DNA from: Streptomyces sp. NBC_00690
GTDB lineage: Bacteria > Actinomycetota > Actinomycetes > Streptomycetales > Streptomycetaceae
Assembly: GCF_036226685.1 (NCBI RefSeq)
Contig: NZ_CP109009.1
Coordinates: forward strand, 4,712,001 to 4,776,000
DNA length: 64,000 nt
Direction: 5' to 3'
Shown: in pieces, positions 35,567-45,094 of the stretch
Layout of the letters: each line of letters begins with the position of its first letter
How positions within the stretch are numbered: position 1 is the first letter of the stretch
Program-made: the position numbers and the translations under genes
The notes under the pieces: model-generated
Database searches by the model: none
Told to the model about the DNA's origin: nothing
What the model saw: the letters and a program-made list of their open reading frames with translations, nothing else

Positions 35567-35626
35567 AACAGCGGGAACAGGAACAGCGGGAACAGGAACA
35601 GCGGGAACAGGAACAGCGGGAACAGG
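35567..35626 (+). repeat. Four perfect tandem copies of a 15-bp unit
   Basis: AACAGCGGGAACAGG is repeated four times without a mismatch, just beyond the 3' end of the F420-type oxidoreductase gene. One plus-strand frame would encode NSGNR repeats, but no ribosome site or gene context supports translation. Confidence 0.9.
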
Positions 35627-35656
35627 AGCGGCGGGGGCCAAGAGTGGCGGCGGACG

Positions 35657-36085
35657 TCAGGCGCGCCCGAGCGCCTTGTCCACGGCGATCTCGATCAGCA
35701 CCCGGTCCGGGTTGGGCCCGGGTGTGCGCCCGTAGCGCTCCGCGTACCGCCGTACCGCGTCCGCGACCAGCTCCGGTTCCGTACGGACCCGGGCCAGGCC
35801 CTCCAGGGTCGCCCAGCGGGCGTGGTCGAGCTGGCACACGGCCACCCGGGCCCCGTCCGCACCTCCGCCGGCTTCCGCTTCTTCCGCTGATCGGAGGACA
35901 TGGGCGATCTTTCTGCTCTGGCGATTGGTGATCACTCGTGCCAGGCGCTGATCGTGGTCGTAGGTCACGCCCACCGGTACGACATGAGGACTACCGTCCG
36001 GTCGCAAGGTCGTCAGGGTGCACAGATGGCGCTCCTGCCAGAACGCCAGATACTCGGGGCTGAGGTGGGATAGGTCATGGGCCAT
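35657..36085 (-). CDS. PPOX-class F420-dependent oxidoreductase
   Basis: The 142-residue protein has the split beta-barrel of FMN/F420-binding proteins: LAFWQERHLCTLTTLRPDGS then PHVVPVGVTYD at the start, NRQSRKIAHVLR in the middle and WATLEGLARVRTEPELVADA toward the end. Family members reduce varied substrates, such as biliverdin or quinones, with F420H2, a cofactor made by actinobacteria. ATG 36085 overlaps no other gene and is divergent from clpB. Substrate unknown. Confidence 0.88.
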   Translation of the reverse strand: MAHDLSHLSPEYLAFWQERHLCTLTTLRPDGSPHVVPVGVTYDHDQRLARVITNRQSRKIAHVLRSAEEAEAGGGADGARVAVCQLDHARWATLEGLARVRTEPELVADAVRRYAERYGRTPGPNPDRVLIEIAVDKALGRA

Positions 36086-36159
36086 GCGTACAGCGTAGTT
36101 GCGCTCCGTGATCGACCATGGCTCGGGATGGCGGGATAGCAGATGGCTGGCGCAACGAG

Positions 36160-36180
36160 GTTGAGTGGAATACGCTCAAC
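36160..36180 (+). promoter_or_regulatory. HAIR operator upstream of clpB
   Basis: GTTGAGT-N7-GCTCAAC forms a perfect 6-bp palindrome (GTTGAG/CTCAAC) of HAIR form 75 bases before the clpB start. It overlaps a TTGAGT sequence that can serve as -35. HspR control of clpB is established in Streptomyces. Confidence 0.88.
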
Positions 36181-36255
36181 TTTATGCAGGTTGTATGAGT
36201 CAGTGCTAGTGGCTGTTAGGGATGAAGCGATACCTGCACGGAGGAGAGAGCGCGC

Positions 36256-38853
36256 GTGGACGCCGAGCTGACCAACAAGAGCCGGGAAGCGATCAACAAC
36301 GCCACCAGTCGGGCCGTGACCGATGGGCACCCCGATCTGACGCCGGCGCATCTGCTGCTGGCCCTGCTCGCCGGCCAGGAGAACGAGAACATCATCGATC
36401 TGCTGGTCGCGGTCGAGGCGGACCAGGCCGCCGTGCGCGCCGGGGCCGAACGGCTGCTGGCCGGACAGCCGAGCGTCACCGGTTCCACCGTCGCGCCCCC
36501 GCAGCCCAATCGTGAGTTCCTCGCCGTCATCGCGGATGCGGCCAAGCAGGCCAAGGAACTCGGCGATGACTACCTCTCCACCGAGCACCTGCTGATCGGC
36601 CTCGCCGTCAAGGGCGGACAGGCAGGCGAGGTGCTGGCCGCACAGGGCGCGAGCGCGCAGCGGCTGCTCAATGCATTCGAAACCGTACGGGGAGGCAGGC
36701 GCGTGACCACCGCGGATCCGGAGGGCCAGTACAAGGCGCTGGAGAAGTTCGGTACGGACTTCACGGCGGCTGCCCGGGAGGGCAAGCTCGACCCGGTCAT
36801 CGGCCGTGACCAGGAGATCCGCCGGGTTGTCCAGGTGCTGTCCCGACGCACCAAGAACAATCCGGTCCTCATCGGCGAACCCGGTGTCGGCAAGACCGCC
36901 GTCGTGGAGGGACTCGCCCAGCGCATCATCAAGGGTGATGTGCCCGAGTCGCTGAAGAACAAGCGGCTGGTCTCGCTCGACCTCGGGGCGATGGTCGCAG
37001 GTGCAAAGTACCGCGGTGAATTCGAGGAACGGCTGAAGACCGTCCTGTCCGAGATCAAGGGCAGCGACGGCCAGATCATCACCTTCATCGACGAACTCCA
37101 CACGGTCGTCGGCGCGGGCGCCGGCGGTGACTCGGCCATGGACGCCGGCAACATGCTCAAGCCGATGCTGGCCCGCGGTGAACTGCGGATGGTGGGTGCG
37201 ACGACGCTCGACGAGTACCGGGAGCGGATCGAGAAGGACCCGGCGCTGGAGCGCCGCTTCCAGCAGGTGCTGGTCGCGGAGCCGACCGTCGAGGACACCA
37301 TCGCGATCCTGCGCGGGCTCAAGGGCCGCTACGAGGCCCACCACAAGGTCCAGATCGCGGACTCCGCGCTGGTGGCCGCCGCGACCCTCTCCGACCGGTA
37401 CATCACCTCGCGGTTCCTGCCCGACAAGGCCATCGACCTCGTCGACGAGGCGGCCTCCCGGCTGCGGATGGAGATCGACTCCTCGCCCGTCGAGATCGAC
37501 GAGCTCCAGCGGTCCGTGGACCGGCTGCTGATGGAGGAGATGGCCCTCAAGAACGAGTCGGACCCGGCGTCCAAGCAGCGGCTGGAGAAGCTGCGCCGCG
37601 ACCTCGCCGACAAGCAGGAGGAACTGCGTGGGCTGACCGCCCGCTGGGAGAAGGAGAAGCAGGGCCTCAACCGTGTCGGCGAGTTGAAGGAGAAGCTCGA
37701 CGAACTGCGCGGACAGGCCGAGCGGGCCCAGCGCGACGGCGACTTCGACTCCGCCTCCAAGCTGCTGTACGGGGAGATCCCGACCCTGGAGCGGGAGCTC
37801 GCCGAGGCGTCCGAGGCGGAGCGCGAGGCGGCCAAGGACACCATGGTCAAGGAGGAGGTCGGCCCGGACGACATCGCCGACGTCGTCGGCTCCTGGACCG
37901 GCATTCCGGCCGGGCGGTTGCTGGAGGGGGAGACTCAGAAGCTGCTGAGGATGGAGTCCGAACTCGGCCGACGGCTGATCGGCCAGTCCGAGGCGGTCCG
38001 TGCGGTCTCCGATGCGGTACGGCGCACCCGTGCCGGCATCGCCGACCCCGACCGGCCGACGGGATCGTTCCTCTTCCTAGGCCCCACCGGTGTCGGCAAG
38101 ACCGAGTTGGCGAAGGCCCTCGCTGACTTCCTCTTCGACGACGAGCGGGCCATGGTCCGCATCGACATGTCCGAGTACAGCGAGAAGCACAGCGTGGCCC
38201 GTTTGGTCGGTGCCCCGCCCGGTTACGTCGGCTATGAGGAGGGCGGCCAGCTCACCGAGGCGGTGCGCCGTCGCCCGTACAGCGTGGTGCTGCTCGACGA
38301 GGTGGAGAAGGCGCACCCCGAGGTCTTCGACATCCTGCTCCAGGTGCTCGACGACGGACGCCTCACCGACGGCCAGGGCCGCACGGTCGACTTCCGCAAC
38401 GCGATCCTCATCCTGACCTCCAACCTGGGCAGCCAGTATCTGGTGGAGCCCTCGACCAGCGAGGACGAGAAGAAGCGCCAGGTCCTGGAGGTCGTACGCG
38501 CTTCGTTCAAGCCCGAGTTCCTCAACCGGCTGGACGATCTCGTCGTCTTCTCGGCGCTAAACCGCGACGAGCTCGAACTGATCGCGAAGCTCCAGATCGA
38601 ACGGCTCGCCAAGCGTCTCGCGGAGCGCCGACTCACCCTGGAGGTCACCGACGCCGCGCTCGCATGGCTGGCCGACGAGGGCAATGACCCGGCATACGGG
38701 GCACGCCCGCTGCGCCGGCTGGTGCAGACGGCCATCGGGGACCGACTGGCCAAGGAGATCCTCTCGGGGGAGGTCACGGATGGGGACACCGTGCGGGTGG
38801 ACCGTGTCGACGACGGCCTGATCGTGGGACCGGTCCCGGTCAAGAGCCTCTAG
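36256..38853 (+). CDS. clpB: ATP-dependent chaperone ClpB
   Basis: GTG 36256 follows GGAGGAGAG; 865 residues, normal length. The N-domain is followed by AAA-1 ([20 protein letters not shown]), the coiled-coil middle domain with long Lys/Glu helices (about residues 395-520) and AAA-2 ([20 protein letters not shown]), ending in a D2 small domain. The coiled-coil middle domain separates it from ClpA/ClpC. ClpB threads aggregated proteins and returns them to DnaK-DnaJ-GrpE. HAIR control ties it to the dnaK operon 8 kb away. Confidence 0.97.
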   Translation: MDAELTNKSREAINNATSRAVTDGHPDLTPAHLLLALLAGQENENIIDLLVAVEADQAAVRAGAERLLAGQPSVTGSTVAPPQPNREFLAVIADAAKQAKELGDDYLSTEHLLIGLAVKGGQAGEVLAAQGASAQRLLNAFETVRGGRRVTTADPEGQYKALEKFGTDFTAAAREGKLDPVIGRDQEIRRVVQVLSRRTKNNPVLIGEPGVGKTAVVEGLAQRIIKGDVPESLKNKRLVSLDLGAMVAGAKYRGEFEERLKTVLSEIKGSDGQIITFIDELHTVVGAGAGGDSAMDAGNMLKPMLARGELRMVGATTLDEYRERIEKDPALERRFQQVLVAEPTVEDTIAILRGLKGRYEAHHKVQIADSALVAAATLSDRYITSRFLPDKAIDLVDEAASRLRMEIDSSPVEIDELQRSVDRLLMEEMALKNESDPASKQRLEKLRRDLADKQEELRGLTARWEKEKQGLNRVGELKEKLDELRGQAERAQRDGDFDSASKLLYGEIPTLERELAEASEAEREAAKDTMVKEEVGPDDIADVVGSWTGIPAGRLLEGETQKLLRMESELGRRLIGQSEAVRAVSDAVRRTRAGIADPDRPTGSFLFLGPTGVGKTELAKALADFLFDDERAMVRIDMSEYSEKHSVARLVGAPPGYVGYEEGGQLTEAVRRRPYSVVLLDEVEKAHPEVFDILLQVLDDGRLTDGQGRTVDFRNAILILTSNLGSQYLVEPSTSEDEKKRQVLEVVRASFKPEFLNRLDDLVVFSALNRDELELIAKLQIERLAKRLAERRLTLEVTDAALAWLADEGNDPAYGARPLRRLVQTAIGDRLAKEILSGEVTDGDTVRVDRVDDGLIVGPVPVKSL

Positions 38854-39012
38854 GTCGTGTCTGCAAGGTCCCGTCTGTCTGTCGTGCCCTGACACGCACA
38901 CTTACTGCGCAGGTCAGCTCAGAGCGGATACCTGTGGATAGCGGGGGCGGGGTTGCCACCCCGGCCCTGCCATGGGGGAGGATGGCGGCATCCGTACGAA
39001 GGGAAATCCACG

Positions 39013-39543
39013 GTGACCATCGATCCGTCCTCGATTCCGAATTTCGGGGGCCAGCCCCAGCCTCAGGCCGCAGGACCGGCGGGCCCCGTCGTTCCCGACC
39101 AGGACCTGGTCAAGCAGCTCCTCGACCAGATGGAGCTGAAGTACGTCGTCGACGACGAGGGAGACCTCGCCGCGCCGTGGGAGGAATTCCGCACGTACTT
39201 CATGTTCCGCGGCGAAGACGAGCAGCAGGTCTTCTCGGTGCGGACCTTCTACGACCGGCCGCTGCCGGTGGAGGACCGGTCCCAGATCCTCGATCTGATC
39301 GACGACTGGAACCGCCGCACCCTGTGGCCCAAGGTCTACACCCACCTCCACGAGGACGAGGAGGGCGGCGCCACCATCCGGCTCATCGGTGAGGCGCAGA
39401 TGCTCATCGGCACCGGCGTCAGCCTGGAGCACTTCGTCTCGTCCACCGTCAGTTGGGTGCGCGCGGCGATGGAGTTCGAGAACTGGTTCGCGGAGGCGCT
39501 CGGCCTCAAGCCCGAGGACGAGAAGCCCTCCGACGACGCCTGA
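39013..39543 (+). CDS. YbjN domain-containing protein
   Basis: GTG 39013 has AAGGGA upstream; 176 residues. After a Pro/Gln/Ala-rich start comes a YbjN fold: VKQLLDQMELKYVVDDEGDL, RTYFMFRGEDEQQVFSVRTF, LIDDWNRRTLWPKVYTHLHE and EAQMLIGTGVSLEHFVSSTV. The fold resembles type III secretion chaperones. Function in actinobacteria is unsettled, perhaps as a sensory or binding module. It is transcribed alone. Confidence 0.85.
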   Translation: MTIDPSSIPNFGGQPQPQAAGPAGPVVPDQDLVKQLLDQMELKYVVDDEGDLAAPWEEFRTYFMFRGEDEQQVFSVRTFYDRPLPVEDRSQILDLIDDWNRRTLWPKVYTHLHEDEEGGATIRLIGEAQMLIGTGVSLEHFVSSTVSWVRAAMEFENWFAEALGLKPEDEKPSDDA

Positions 39544-39625
39544 GCCCCCCGGGGTTCGTTGGCGCCGGTAGCCGAACGCCGTCCGTGTTCGGGCGGCGCG
39601 TCGCACCAGGCGCTCAGGAGCGTCC

Positions 39626-40852
39626 CTAGAGTGCGATGGGCGAGAGCGTCAGCAGGTACGTTCCATAGGCGAACGACAGCCCGGCCAGGGCGACGGTCAC
39701 CACGACCGCCGTGCTGGGCCGGGCTTTCGTCAGTGCCCGGGCGGCCGGGATCAGCAGGGGGAACGCCGGCAGCAGGAACCGCGGCTTCGACTCGAAGAAC
39801 CCCGAGCCGCCGACGGTGATCAGTACGAGTACCGCGGTGTAGACGAGCAACGCCGCCGGTGGTCGCTCCAGGACCAGCAGGGCGAACAGCACCACCGACA
39901 CGGCGACGACGAGCAGCGCCATCACCAGCGAGAGCAGTGTCGGGCGCAGGACGATGTCGCGCACCACCCGCAGGGCGCCGGCTCCGAAGTCGAATCTTGA
40001 GGTCCAGCCGCGCTGTACGGCGAAGTAGCCGCCGAACGGATCGCCGGTGCGCACCCCGACGTACAGCACATAGCCGCACCAGCCGAGGGGTGCGAGTGCC
40101 GCCGCTGCCCAGATCCGCCAGCGGGGCGGGCCGGCTGCTGGCGGGGTGCGGTGGGCCCGTACCAGCGCCCAGCCGGCGACGACCAGCACGGCCAGTGCCA
40201 CCGCCACCGCATTGGGCCGGGACAGTCCTGCGAGTGCGGACAGGGTTCCCGCCCAGAGCCAGCGGTCGGTGAGCACGGCGTACAGCGACCAGGCGGCCAG
40301 CGCCGTGAGCACGGGTTCGGTGTACGCCATGGAGAGCACCACCGAGTGGGGGAGTAGTCCCCACAGCACCACCAGGGCGGTCGCGGTCCGGCGCCCGTAG
40401 AGTCGCTCGCCGATCGCGTAGATGCCCCAGGCCGCGGCGCCTGCGGCGGTCCAGGAGACCAGGAGTCCGGCGCTGCCGCTGGTCACGGGCGCGATCGAGG
40501 TGATCGCCCGGACGAGCCCGGGATAGAGCGGGAAGAACGCCACATCGCTTTGGACCGCGCCGTCCGGCCAGCGCAGGACGCGGCCGTAGCCGTGTTCCGC
40601 GATCAGCATGTACCAGTCGGAGTCCCAGGCGCGGGCCAGGATGCGTCGTGGTTGTCGGTCGATGTGCCAGGCCCACAGCGCCATCGTCAGCAGCCCGGTG
40701 AGACGGGCCGCGGCGAACAAGCCCAGGGCGGGAGCGGCGCGCAGCAGTGCGGCGCGCAGACGGGGGGTGGGCTCATTGCCCGCGGCGACGGTGAGGCTCC
40801 GGGTGGGCTCGGCGGACGTCTCGGCGGACAGGGGGCACCTCCGGGCACGCAT
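39626..40852 (-). CDS. Polytopic membrane glycosyltransferase (mannosyltransferase/PIG-V-like)
   Basis: ATG 40852 gives 408 residues with about ten hydrophobic segments. Near the N-terminus ARAWDSDWYMLIAEHGYG contains the D-x-D-W pattern of GT-C enzymes, then DVAFFPLYPGLVRAI and LLPHSVVLSMAYTEPVLTAL, the segments seen in PIG-V-like mannosyltransferases. Such enzymes use polyprenyl-phosphate sugars at the outer membrane face. There is no genetic link to a known polymer pathway. Upstream starts would add only an Arg-rich tail. Confidence 0.8.
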   Translation of the reverse strand: MRARRCPLSAETSAEPTRSLTVAAGNEPTPRLRAALLRAAPALGLFAAARLTGLLTMALWAWHIDRQPRRILARAWDSDWYMLIAEHGYGRVLRWPDGAVQSDVAFFPLYPGLVRAITSIAPVTSGSAGLLVSWTAAGAAAWGIYAIGERLYGRRTATALVVLWGLLPHSVVLSMAYTEPVLTALAAWSLYAVLTDRWLWAGTLSALAGLSRPNAVAVALAVLVVAGWALVRAHRTPPAAGPPRWRIWAAAALAPLGWCGYVLYVGVRTGDPFGGYFAVQRGWTSRFDFGAGALRVVRDIVLRPTLLSLVMALLVVAVSVVLFALLVLERPPAALLVYTAVLVLITVGGSGFFESKPRFLLPAFPLLIPAARALTKARPSTAVVVTVALAGLSFAYGTYLLTLSPIAL

Positions 40853-41102
40853 ACGAGTCGGACAACCCGACCATGATCGGACCGGCCCTCTCCTATGGGC
40901 GGCGACCGGCCGACAGGCCCGTGTTCCCACCCGGTCGGCTGACACCGCGATGGACGCCGGCCCTGAGTCGGCCCCGTACCCGCCCGGCGTATGTCTGGTC
41001 TCGGCCGGGACGGGTGCGGAGGTGAGTACGGGGCATGGGCGGGGTCCGAACGGTCCGGCCGGAGCGGGTGCCGCCCGTCGACAAGGCTCGTGATCAGTAC
41101 GG

Positions 41103-41555
41103 CTAGGCCGTGTTCTGGATCATCCGCTGGAGCACCCTCAGCGCGGTGACGTAGTCGGCGTCGTCGATGCCCTCGTGGATGCGGGCGCGGATGGCCGGGG
41201 CGTGCTGTTTGAGATCGGTACGGGCCTTCTCTCCCGCCTCGGTGATCCACAGTCGCGCCTCGGCGTCCCGGGTCAGCCAGCCGCGCTGCAACAGGACCTC
41301 CGCTTCTGCCGTCAGGTCGTCCTCGGGCCTGAGGTAGGAGCTCATGGCCTGCTGGAGTTCGGGGATGGTCATGCCGTGGCCGTCGGGTGAGATGTCGTGC
41401 TTCGACAGATTGCGCAGCAGCCAGAACTGCGGCTGGGTGAAGCCGTGTTCGCCCTGTCGGGCCCGGGTGAACGAGATGAGGGCCTCATAGGCCGTTCCGG
41501 TCCAGTAGGCGGCCGGTTGTGCGGCGAGTTCGGCGTCGGAGAAGTCGGTCGTCAT
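41103..41555 (-). CDS. MarR-family regulator
   Basis: The 150-residue protein contains a winged helix: AYEALISFTRARQGEHGFTQ and FWLLRNLS are helical scaffold, MTIPELQQAMSSYLRPEDDL is the HTH and AEVLLQRGWLTRDAEARLWI is the wing. MarR proteins repress nearby genes and respond to small ligands. It lies 170 bases downstream of the SDR gene in the same direction, perhaps in one unit. Ligand unknown. Confidence 0.8.
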   Translation of the reverse strand: MTTDFSDAELAAQPAAYWTGTAYEALISFTRARQGEHGFTQPQFWLLRNLSKHDISPDGHGMTIPELQQAMSSYLRPEDDLTAEAEVLLQRGWLTRDAEARLWITEAGEKARTDLKQHAPAIRARIHEGIDDADYVTALRVLQRMIQNTA

Positions 41556-41726
41556 CTGGGGTTCCCCCTTGGAGCGCTTGGCTGGTGAGGAAACCGTAAA
41601 ACCTCAACAATGGTTGAGGTCAAGGCCGTTCCCGGTAGTCCTCCGTCCGCGAACTCGGGCGCGCACGACCGCGGCGAGAAGACGGTGGGTGAGGGGCGCT
41701 CAAGGGTGGTGGGCGCGTGGTGCGGC

Positions 41727-42515
41727 TCATCCGCCCGGGTGCGGCGCACGGGCCGCGGCAGAGCCGTCGCGGATCACCTCGCCCGTGAGGTTGCCATTGG
41801 CTCCCGAGCCGAGGAACACCACCAGCTTGGCCACGTCGTCCGCGTCGGAGAGCCGTCGGGTGGGCGTTCTCGTGGCGAAGCCGTGCACGACCGCCGCGGG
41901 CAGGGGCGGTCGACTGTCGGTCAGGGTGAGGCCGGGGGCCACCACATTGACCAGGATTCCGTCCCGGCCGGCTTCCCAGGCCAGTGAGCGGGCGAGTCCA
42001 TGGAGGCCGGACTTGGCGGTTCCGTAGGGCCCGGGCCCCGGGACCCCCTCTTCGGCGACGCTGGAGGAGATCAGCACGATGCGTCCCCACCCGCGGGAGC
42101 GCATACCCGGTAAGACTGCTTTGACCTGGGCCGCAGCGCCGATCAGATTGGCGCCGATCATGGACTGCCACTCCTCCAGGGGCACGTCCTCGAACCGGAT
42201 GTCCGGGTGCGGCGGGCCGTCGCCGCCCCAGTGCACCGCGTTGGCCACGAGGACGTCGATGCCGCCCCACCGGTCGACGACCGCGCCCACGGCTCGTTCG
42301 ACGGTGTCCAGGCCCTCCAGGTCGAGGTGGGTGGTGAGGGCTCGACCGCCGACGGCCTCGATCCGGGAGGCGACCTCATCCCCCGATCGGGATTTGCTGC
42401 GGTAGGTGAGGGCGACCCGTGCGCCCTCCCGGCCGTATGCGAGGGCGGTCGCGGCACCGATGCCGGTCGACCCTCCGGTGACCAGGACCACACGGTCCTT
42501 GAGTGCGGTGTCCAT
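41727..42515 (-). CDS. Short-chain dehydrogenase/reductase
   Basis: ATG 42515 gives 262 residues. The Rossmann cofactor motif is VVLVTGGSTGIGAATALAYG (TGxxxGIG). VLVANAVHWGG replaces the usual NNAG, and the catalytic residues are SSSVAEE and YGTAKSG (Ser, Tyr, Lys). An Arg after the second strand (TYRSKSRSG) suggests NADP. It is divergent from a MarR gene across a palindromic operator that overlaps its promoter, so the two probably form a ligand-responsive pair. Substrate unknown. Confidence 0.9.
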   Translation of the reverse strand: MDTALKDRVVLVTGGSTGIGAATALAYGREGARVALTYRSKSRSGDEVASRIEAVGGRALTTHLDLEGLDTVERAVGAVVDRWGGIDVLVANAVHWGGDGPPHPDIRFEDVPLEEWQSMIGANLIGAAAQVKAVLPGMRSRGWGRIVLISSSVAEEGVPGPGPYGTAKSGLHGLARSLAWEAGRDGILVNVVAPGLTLTDSRPPLPAAVVHGFATRTPTRRLSDADDVAKLVVFLGSGANGNLTGEVIRDGSAAARAPHPGG

Positions 42516-42687
42516 CGCTGGGCTGTCCTCTCGTCGTGCGTGACTGCATACCGGGGGTTCGTCGAGCGAGGCCGGTTCAGGCTCCGGAGGTCTGCGCGAA
42601 CGGGCGGGTGGCCAGGGGTGACCGGGCCTCATGCGGCAGCTGGGTCATGGTGTTCCCCTGCCTTCGAGATGATCTGATTCAGAAACC

Positions 42688-42723
42688 AGATTAGAGTCAG
42701 ATCGTCTCAAGTCAAGACGATCT
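42688..42723. promoter_or_regulatory. SDR promoter overlapping a MarR-type operator
   Basis: On the minus strand TTGACT (42715-42710), a 16-base spacer and TAATCT (42693-42688) form a near-consensus sigma-70-type promoter facing the SDR gene. A perfect 9-bp inverted repeat (42699-42707 with 42715-42723, spacer 7) overlaps the -35 box. A second imperfect repeat lies left (TCTGATTC ... GAGTCAGA). Confidence 0.75.
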
Positions 42724-42746
42724 CAGGGTTTTGTTATCGTGCAGCC

Positions 42747-43262
42747 ATGGCCCCTCCCCCTCCTCCCGCCTCCGGTCGGCCGTCCGGCAGTGGGATCCAT
42801 GACGATCTGCACTGGTTGTTCGCCCGGATCAAACAGGGGCTGGCCACCGCGGCGACCGCGGCCGTGCGCGAACACGGCATGAGCCACTGGGGATACACGG
42901 TTCTGATCGCCGTCGCGGAGTCCCCCGCGCGGAGCCAACTGACCCTCGCCCGAGCCGTATCGGTGGACAAGAGCAAACTGGTCCTGGTCCTCGACGAGTT
43001 GGAGACGGCCGGGCTGGTCCGCAGGCGGCCGGACCCGTCCGACCGCAGGGCCCGCATTGTGGAGGCCACCCAGCAGGGGCACCGCACCCTCAATGCCGCA
43101 CGCCGCGACGTCGAGGCCATCGAGAGCGAGCTGCTCGCGGACCTGGACGCCCCGGCCCGTACGGCACTGCGCACGGTGCTCCAGCGACTCGCGGGCGAGC
43201 CCGTCGAAAGGATTGAGGGCGGACGGCCGACGGGCCACTCCTGTGCGCCGCCCGGGGCGTGA
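42747..43262 (+). CDS. MarR-family regulator, divergent from SDR
   Basis: The 171-residue protein has the MarR fold: HDDLHWLFARIKQGLATAAT, YTVLIAVAESPARSQLTLAR, AVSVDKSKLVLVLDELETAG (recognition helix) and LVRRRPDPSDRRARIVEATQ (wing with the DPxDRR signature). No ligand is known. The palindrome between it and the SDR gene is the expected binding site, so it probably represses the SDR gene and itself. Confidence 0.9.
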   Translation: MAPPPPPASGRPSGSGIHDDLHWLFARIKQGLATAATAAVREHGMSHWGYTVLIAVAESPARSQLTLARAVSVDKSKLVLVLDELETAGLVRRRPDPSDRRARIVEATQQGHRTLNAARRDVEAIESELLADLDAPARTALRTVLQRLAGEPVERIEGGRPTGHSCAPPGA

Positions 43263-43412
43263 TGGGCGTACGCGAAGGCCCGCCGCACCCCCGTCCGTGC
43301 GGGACAGGGAGGTGGGCGGGCCGATCAAGCGGGCGAACGGGCCGCTGCCGAGGTCGTGGTGAGTCGGTGGTGAGTCGGGCGGCGCCCGTGCGCCGTCGAG
43401 CAGGCCCGTCCG

Positions 43413-44597
43413 TCAGGCCAGCCGCTTCAGCCGGGCCACCGCCTCCTCCAGGACGTCCTGCCGCTTGCAGAAGGCGAACCTGACGAAGGGCGCTCCCTCG
43501 GTGCGGTGGTCGTAGAAGACCGCGTTGGGAATGGCCACGACCTGGCAGCGCTCGGGGAGCGAGCGGCAGAACGCAAAGCCGTCTTCCTCACCCAGGGGCC
43601 GGATGTCGGTGGTGACGAAGTAGGTTCCCGCCGGGCGGTAGACGGTGAAACCGACGTCGGCCAGCCCGGCGCTGAGCAGATCCCGCTTGGCCCGCAGATC
43701 GTCGCGCAACTCTTGGAAGTAGCTGTCCGGCAGGTGCAGCGCCTCGGCCACGGCGTACTGGAACGGGCCCGCCGACACATACGTCAGGAACTGCTTCGCC
43801 GACCGGACCGCCGTCACCAGTTCCGGGGTCCCCGTCAGCCAACCGACCTTCCACCCGGTGAAGGAGAACGTCTTGCCCGCCGAACTGATCGTCACGGTCC
43901 GCTCCCGCATCCCCGGCAGACCGGCGAGCGGGATGTGTTCGCCGTCGAAGACCAGGTGCTCGTACACCTCGTCCGTGATCACCAGCAGATCGCGCTCGAC
44001 GGCGAGTTCGGCGATGGCGGTGAGCTCCTCGCGGGTGAGCACCGTGCCCGTGGGGTTGTGCGGTGTGTTCAACAGGAGGAGCCGGGTGCGGGGGGTGACC
44101 GCGTCCCTGAGTTCATCGAGATCGAGGTGGTACGAGCCGTCCCGCGGGTGCAGTGTCACCGGGACCCGCTGGCCTCCGGCCAGTGCGATGCACGCCGCGT
44201 ACGAGTCGTAGTACGGCTCCAGCGCGATGACTTCGTCGCCCGGTTCCACCAGCGCGAGCAGCGAAGCCGCGATCGCCTCGGTCGCGCCCGCGGTCACCAG
44301 CACATCCGTGTCGGGGTCCAGGGCGATGCCATGGAAGCGTTGCTGGTGCTGTGTGATCGCCTCGCGCAGTTCGGGGACGCCGGGGCCGGGCGGGTACTGG
44401 TTGCCCCGGCCGTCGCGCAGGGCGCGCACCGCGGCCTCCCGCACCGAGTCGGGGCCGTCGGTGTCGGGGAAGCCCTGGCCGAGGTTGATCGAACCGGTTC
44501 GGGCAGCCAGCGCCGACATCTCCGCGAAGATCGTCGTGCCGAACTCCGTCAACCGACGGTTGAGCAGCGGTCGCGCTCCGGGCGCTGATGGATCCAT
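43413..44597 (-). CDS. PLP-dependent aminotransferase, class I/II
   Basis: The start is probably ATG 44597, with GAGG 9 bases upstream (394 residues); ATG 44606 would add three residues. Landmarks: INLGQGFPDTDGPDSV near the start, LLLLNTPHNPTGTVLT with the cofactor Asn, LLVITDEVYEHLVFDG with the Asp and Tyr, and TISSAGKTFSFTGWKVGW with the PLP lysine. Similar enzymes include kynurenine/glutamine transaminases and DapC-like aminotransferases. Substrate cannot be read. A kynurenine pathway lies 10 kb away, but no operon link exists. Confidence 0.88.
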   Translation of the reverse strand: MDPSAPGARPLLNRRLTEFGTTIFAEMSALAARTGSINLGQGFPDTDGPDSVREAAVRALRDGRGNQYPPGPGVPELREAITQHQQRFHGIALDPDTDVLVTAGATEAIAASLLALVEPGDEVIALEPYYDSYAACIALAGGQRVPVTLHPRDGSYHLDLDELRDAVTPRTRLLLLNTPHNPTGTVLTREELTAIAELAVERDLLVITDEVYEHLVFDGEHIPLAGLPGMRERTVTISSAGKTFSFTGWKVGWLTGTPELVTAVRSAKQFLTYVSAGPFQYAVAEALHLPDSYFQELRDDLRAKRDLLSAGLADVGFTVYRPAGTYFVTTDIRPLGEEDGFAFCRSLPERCQVVAIPNAVFYDHRTEGAPFVRFAFCKRQDVLEEAVARLKRLA

Positions 44598-44770
44598 GGT
44601 CGCCATCCTCTGCGGAAGCTCTGGAGTTGCTCAAGTCTGCTTTGACGTCCTTGGGCCATGGGGATTGTGACTTCACACAGGAAGCGGCCGGGCCCGGAGC
44701 GCGAGCGAAGGGCAGGGGGGCCTGCTTCGGGGGACTCCGGGGATTCTCGGAGGTGACGGAGGGTGGAGCG

Positions 44771-45094
44771 ATGACTGCGTTCCTCTTGGTGGTGGCGGGA
44801 GCCCTGTTCCCGGTCGTCGTGCTGGCAGTGATGGCGATCGTGTTCAGGACGCGGAAGGTCAAGGCCCGTCGGTATCGCGGTGCGTCCGCGGGCAGCACTG
44901 CGGGCGGGAGCAGTTCGGGGGGTTGGTGGGTGAGCGACGGGGGTTCGTCGTGGACCGGTGGCTCGTCCTGCGGCGGAGGGTCGTCCGGTTCGTCGGGTGG
45001 CTCGTCCTGCGGCGGTGGCTCGTCCGGTTCGTCGGGCGGCTCGTCCTGCGGGGGAGGGGGCGGCGGTTGCGGGGGCGGTGGCGGAGGCTGCTGA
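44771..45094 (+). CDS. Small membrane protein with Gly/Ser/Cys-rich repeat tail
   Basis: ATG 44771 is preceded by GGAGG-type sequences; 107 residues. One N-terminal hydrophobic helix (AFLLVVAGALFPVVVLAVMA) is followed by a short basic patch (RTRKVKARRYRG). The last 70 residues are Gly, Ser and Cys only apart from a few Trp: SSCGGGSSGSSGG is repeated twice and the C-terminus ends in CGGGGGGC. Such tails occur in small actinobacterial membrane proteins of unknown role. Seven or so cysteines might bind metal or form disulfides. Confidence 0.75.
   Translation: MTAFLLVVAGALFPVVVLAVMAIVFRTRKVKARRYRGASAGSTAGGSSSGGWWVSDGGSSWTGGSSCGGGSSGSSGGSSCGGGSSGSSGGSSCGGGGGGCGGGGGGC

Noticed and set aside
35567..35626. 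Possible CRISPR array
   Set aside because: The units are directly adjacent with no spacers, and no cas genes are present.
35546..35890. Plus-strand frame with NSGNR repeats
   Set aside because: It is made by the 15-bp tandem repeat and then reads antisense through the F420-type oxidoreductase gene; no independent support.
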